Shown: in pieces, positions 62,242-64,000 of the stretch | Numbering within the stretch: position 1 is the stretch's first letter | Layout of the letters: each line of letters begins with the position of its first letter | Source of the DNA: Planctomycetaceae bacterium | GTDB lineage: Bacteria; Planctomycetota; Phycisphaerae; UBA1845; UTPLA1 | Direction of reading: 5' to 3' | DNA: 64,000 nucleotides | Assembly: GCA_006969385.1 (NCBI GenBank) | Contig: CP030884.1 | Coordinates: forward strand, 5,388,249 to 5,452,248 | The notes under the pieces: generated by a model | Seen by the model: only the letters and a program-made list of their open reading frames with translations | Told to the model about the DNA's origin: nothing | Database searches by the model: none | Program-made: the position numbers and the translations under genes

Positions 62242-62281
62242 TTCCCCAACCTTCGCTTCCGCGAAGAATGGGGCACCCGGC
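62242..62281. repeat. Hairpin repeat copy upstream of the RidA-like gene
   Basis: TTCCCCAACCTTCGCTTCCG then CGAAGAATGGGGCACCCGG: inner stem CTTCGC/GCGAAG, outer CCCCA/TGGGG, and the GGCACCCG tail shared by the family. It lies in the 241-base gap before the RidA-like gene. Confidence 0.75.
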
Positions 62282-62439
62282 GGAGGCGGTGACTGATAAA
62301 AACGCATCGTCGAGGAACAGGCCTCCACATTTGACGACCGACCACCGCCCGTTCAAAGTGAGCGAGTCGTTAGAAGCACGACTACGACCGATCTACCGAA
62401 ACTAACGAATCAACCAATCGATTATTCGGGTCCGCCATC

Positions 62440-62871
62440 ATGTCTGACAACAAATACAGCAACCGTGCCGCCGAACCAGTTGGGGCTTTCCCACACGCCA
62501 AACGCGTGGGCGATTTCCTGTTTCTCTCCGGCATCGGCCCGCGGGTGCGCGGCAGCAAGGAGATTCCCGGTGTAACGTTTGATGCGGCGGGCAACATCGT
62601 CGATCACGATATCACCGCGCAGACGCACGCCGTCTTCGAGAATATTCGCCTCGTGCTTGAAGACGCGGGGGCATCTTGGAACGAAATCGTCGACGTGCAG
62701 GTATTCCTCACTGATATGAAGCGGGATTTCAAAACTTTCAACGACATCTATCCCGAATACTTCGCGGGTGACGGTAAACCCAACCCCACGCGCACCACCG
62801 TCGAAGTTGGCGCCTTGCCTACGCCCATTGCCGTCGAACTTAAAGTGATCGCTTACTTGGGCAAAAATTGA
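62440..62871 (+). CDS. RidA-family 2-aminomuconate deaminase (probable)
   Basis: 143 residues of the YjgF/YER057c/UK114 (RidA) family. The opening NRAAEPVGAFPHAKRVGDFLFLSGIGPRVRG and the ending PNPTRTTVEVGALPTPIAVELKVIAYLGKN have the family Arg and Glu near the trimer cleft (RTTVEVG). The GAFPHAKRVGDFLFLSGIGPR phrase resembles the deaminase of the 2-aminomuconate branch more than housekeeping RidA. The adjacent kynurenine monooxygenase (44 bases downstream) supports a role in tryptophan/kynurenine breakdown, hydrolysing 2-aminomuconate to 4-oxalocrotonate and ammonia. Cytoplasmic. If not that, it would be an enamine/imine deaminase. Confidence 0.8.
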   Translation: MSDNKYSNRAAEPVGAFPHAKRVGDFLFLSGIGPRVRGSKEIPGVTFDAAGNIVDHDITAQTHAVFENIRLVLEDAGASWNEIVDVQVFLTDMKRDFKTFNDIYPEYFAGDGKPNPTRTTVEVGALPTPIAVELKVIAYLGKN

Positions 62872-62915
62872 GCCGCCGCTGGCCAATTTCCGTCGCGACG
62901 GCACAATAATCCGTC

Positions 62916-64000
62916 ATGCCAACGCAAACCCCACAGAATTACATCGTCGTCGGTGCCGGGTTGGGCGGCGCCGTCATGGCGAACTATCTCGCGCAGGCGG
63001 GTCATACCGTTGAGGTCTACGAAAAACGCCCCGACCTGCGGCAAGCCGATATCTCTGCCGGGCGTTCGATTAACTTGGCACTATCTGTGCGCGGCATTCA
63101 CGCGCTCAAAGAAATCGGCGTGATCGACGAAGTGATGAAAGAAGCTGTGCCCATGCCCGGTCGCATGATGCATGGCGTCGATGGCGAACTCACCTATCAG
63201 CCTTACGGTAACAAGGGTGAAGCCATTCACTCGGTCTCGCGCGGCGGGCTCAATTGCATCTTGTTGGACGCCGTCGAAAAACATGAAAACGTCACGACGT
63301 TTTTTGAGCATCGATGCCTCGATGTGGATATGGATGCACCTTCGGCCACGTTCGAAAGCGCCGACGGCAGTACCGTCACGGCCACGGGCGACGCCATCAT
63401 CGGCACCGACGGCGCCTTCAGCGCCGTGCGCGCCCGCATGCAGCGTATGGAGCGTTTTAATTACAGCCAGGACTATCTCGCCCACGGTTACAAAGAGCTG
63501 ACGATTCCGCCCGCCGACGGTGGTGGTTATCGCATGGAGAAAAACGCGCTGCATATTTGGCCGCGCGAGTCGTTTATGACGATCGCCCTGCCGAACGCCG
63601 ATGGTTCCTACACCGTCACGTGCTTCTGGCCTTACGATGGTCCTTACGGTTTCAATCGCCTCAAGACCGACGACGATATTGAGGCGTTCTTTAATAAGTG
63701 GTTCCCCGATGCCGTGCCGCTGATGCCTGATTTGCTTAACGATTACAAAACCAACCCGGTCGGTTCGTTGGTGACGGTGCGCTGCGGGCCGTGGAATTAT
63801 CGAGATAAGGTCGCATTGCTTGGCGATGCGGCGCACGCCATCGTGCCATTTTACGGTCAGGGGATGAACTGTGCTTTTGAAGACTGCACGGCGCTCAACG
63901 AAGCGTTGAATCGACATCCGCGCGATCGCGCCGCCGCGTTTGAAAGCTACTACCAAGCGCGTAAAGAGAACGCCGACGCCATTGCCGACTTGGCGATTCA
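62916..64000 (+). CDS. kmo: Kynurenine 3-monooxygenase, C-terminus cut by window edge
   Basis: I translated from ATG 62916; the frame is open for 361 codons to the window end. The FAD fold opens NYIVVGAGLGGAVMANYLAQAGHTVEVYEKR. The KMO signature ISAGRSINLALSVRG follows at about 49-63. DAIIGTDGAFSAVRARM is the second FAD contact. LLGDAAHAIVPFYGQGMNCAFEDC, at about 301-324, is the third. Family length is about 450, so the last 80-100 residues are outside the window. It hydroxylates L-kynurenine to 3-hydroxykynurenine with NADPH and O2. The RidA-type deaminase gene sits upstream, so kynureninase, 3-hydroxyanthranilate dioxygenase and related genes are expected just to the right. Confidence 0.93.
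   Translation, partial: MPTQTPQNYIVVGAGLGGAVMANYLAQAGHTVEVYEKRPDLRQADISAGRSINLALSVRGIHALKEIGVIDEVMKEAVPMPGRMMHGVDGELTYQPYGNKGEAIHSVSRGGLNCILLDAVEKHENVTTFFEHRCLDVDMDAPSATFESADGSTVTATGDAIIGTDGAFSAVRARMQRMERFNYSQDYLAHGYKELTIPPADGGGYRMEKNALHIWPRESFMTIALPNADGSYTVTCFWPYDGPYGFNRLKTDDDIEAFFNKWFPDAVPLMPDLLNDYKTNPVGSLVTVRCGPWNYRDKVALLGDAAHAIVPFYGQGMNCAFEDCTALNEALNRHPRDRAAAFESYYQARKENADAIADLAI

Noticed and set aside
1..64000. tRNA, rRNA, riboswitch, prophage or insertion-sequence genes
   Set aside because: I looked for cloverleaf-like segments, long conserved rRNA text, integrases and transposases and saw none; a covariance-model scan would be needed to be certain.

Overview
The window looks like a chromosomal segment of a GC-rich Planctomycetota bacterium, probably of class Phycisphaerae. 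Supporting clues are: a small basic protein of the Planctomycetes/Verrucomicrobia/Chlamydiae type (20216-20449); a membrane protein ending in a CxxCxYDL...CPECGT zinc ribbon (17581-18207); several secreted Asp-rich proteins with Cys-Gly-x-Gly / hydrophobic / Arg C-terminal tails; a two-ACT-domain protein; and intergenic spaces packed with hairpin repeats. No rRNA, tRNA, CRISPR, transposase or prophage gene was seen. Most of the window is stable chromosome with housekeeping genes.

Layout. 1-8 kb: a cut-off secreted beta-strand-repeat protein, a lipoprotein, TspO, a secreted beta-propeller lipoprotein, a tiny Asp/Phe-repeat lipoprotein and an LCAT-like hydrolase. 8-20 kb: an OleB/dehalogenase-like hydrolase, a CocE-type hydrolase, rpoN, mobA, a phosphoesterase, an AI-2E-family membrane protein, pepD, the zinc-ribbon protein and a TPR/radical-SAM protein. 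20-34 kb: small basic protein and membrane partner, ferritin, type-2 ileS, a methyltransferase, two tandem membrane hydrolases coupled to purN, a LysE exporter, a third hydrolase, rplM-rpsI and an ACT protein. 34-47 kb: an ECF sigma/anti-sigma pair beside a secreted anchor protein, an RND efflux pump with its adaptor, miaB, small secreted proteins and a bactofilin. 47-58 kb: two minus-strand blocks. One is a seven-gene membrane-lipid modification operon (desaturase, flavoprotein, DUF1365, Cfa, DUF2878, DUF1295, second Cfa-like methyltransferase). The other is a trehalose operon (otsA and an otsB-GH15 fusion). 58-64 kb: a large secreted matrixin-like metalloprotease, a four-cluster ferredoxin, a RidA-type deaminase and the start of kynurenine 3-monooxygenase.

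Most notable features: (i) a shared C-terminal CGxG / transmembrane / poly-Arg signal on three unrelated secreted proteins; (ii) a family of G-rich hairpins ending in GGCACCCG, in at least a dozen intergenic copies and also inside the reading frames of miaB and the radical-SAM gene; (iii) 7-bp CTTGGGG-type tandem repeats that enlarge ileS in frame; (iv) the lipid operon, whose flavoprotein gene carries a one-base frameshift in a C run; (v) an 87-residue lipoprotein whose second half is almost only Asp and Phe.

Family names are given from memory of conserved motifs; no database search was possible.
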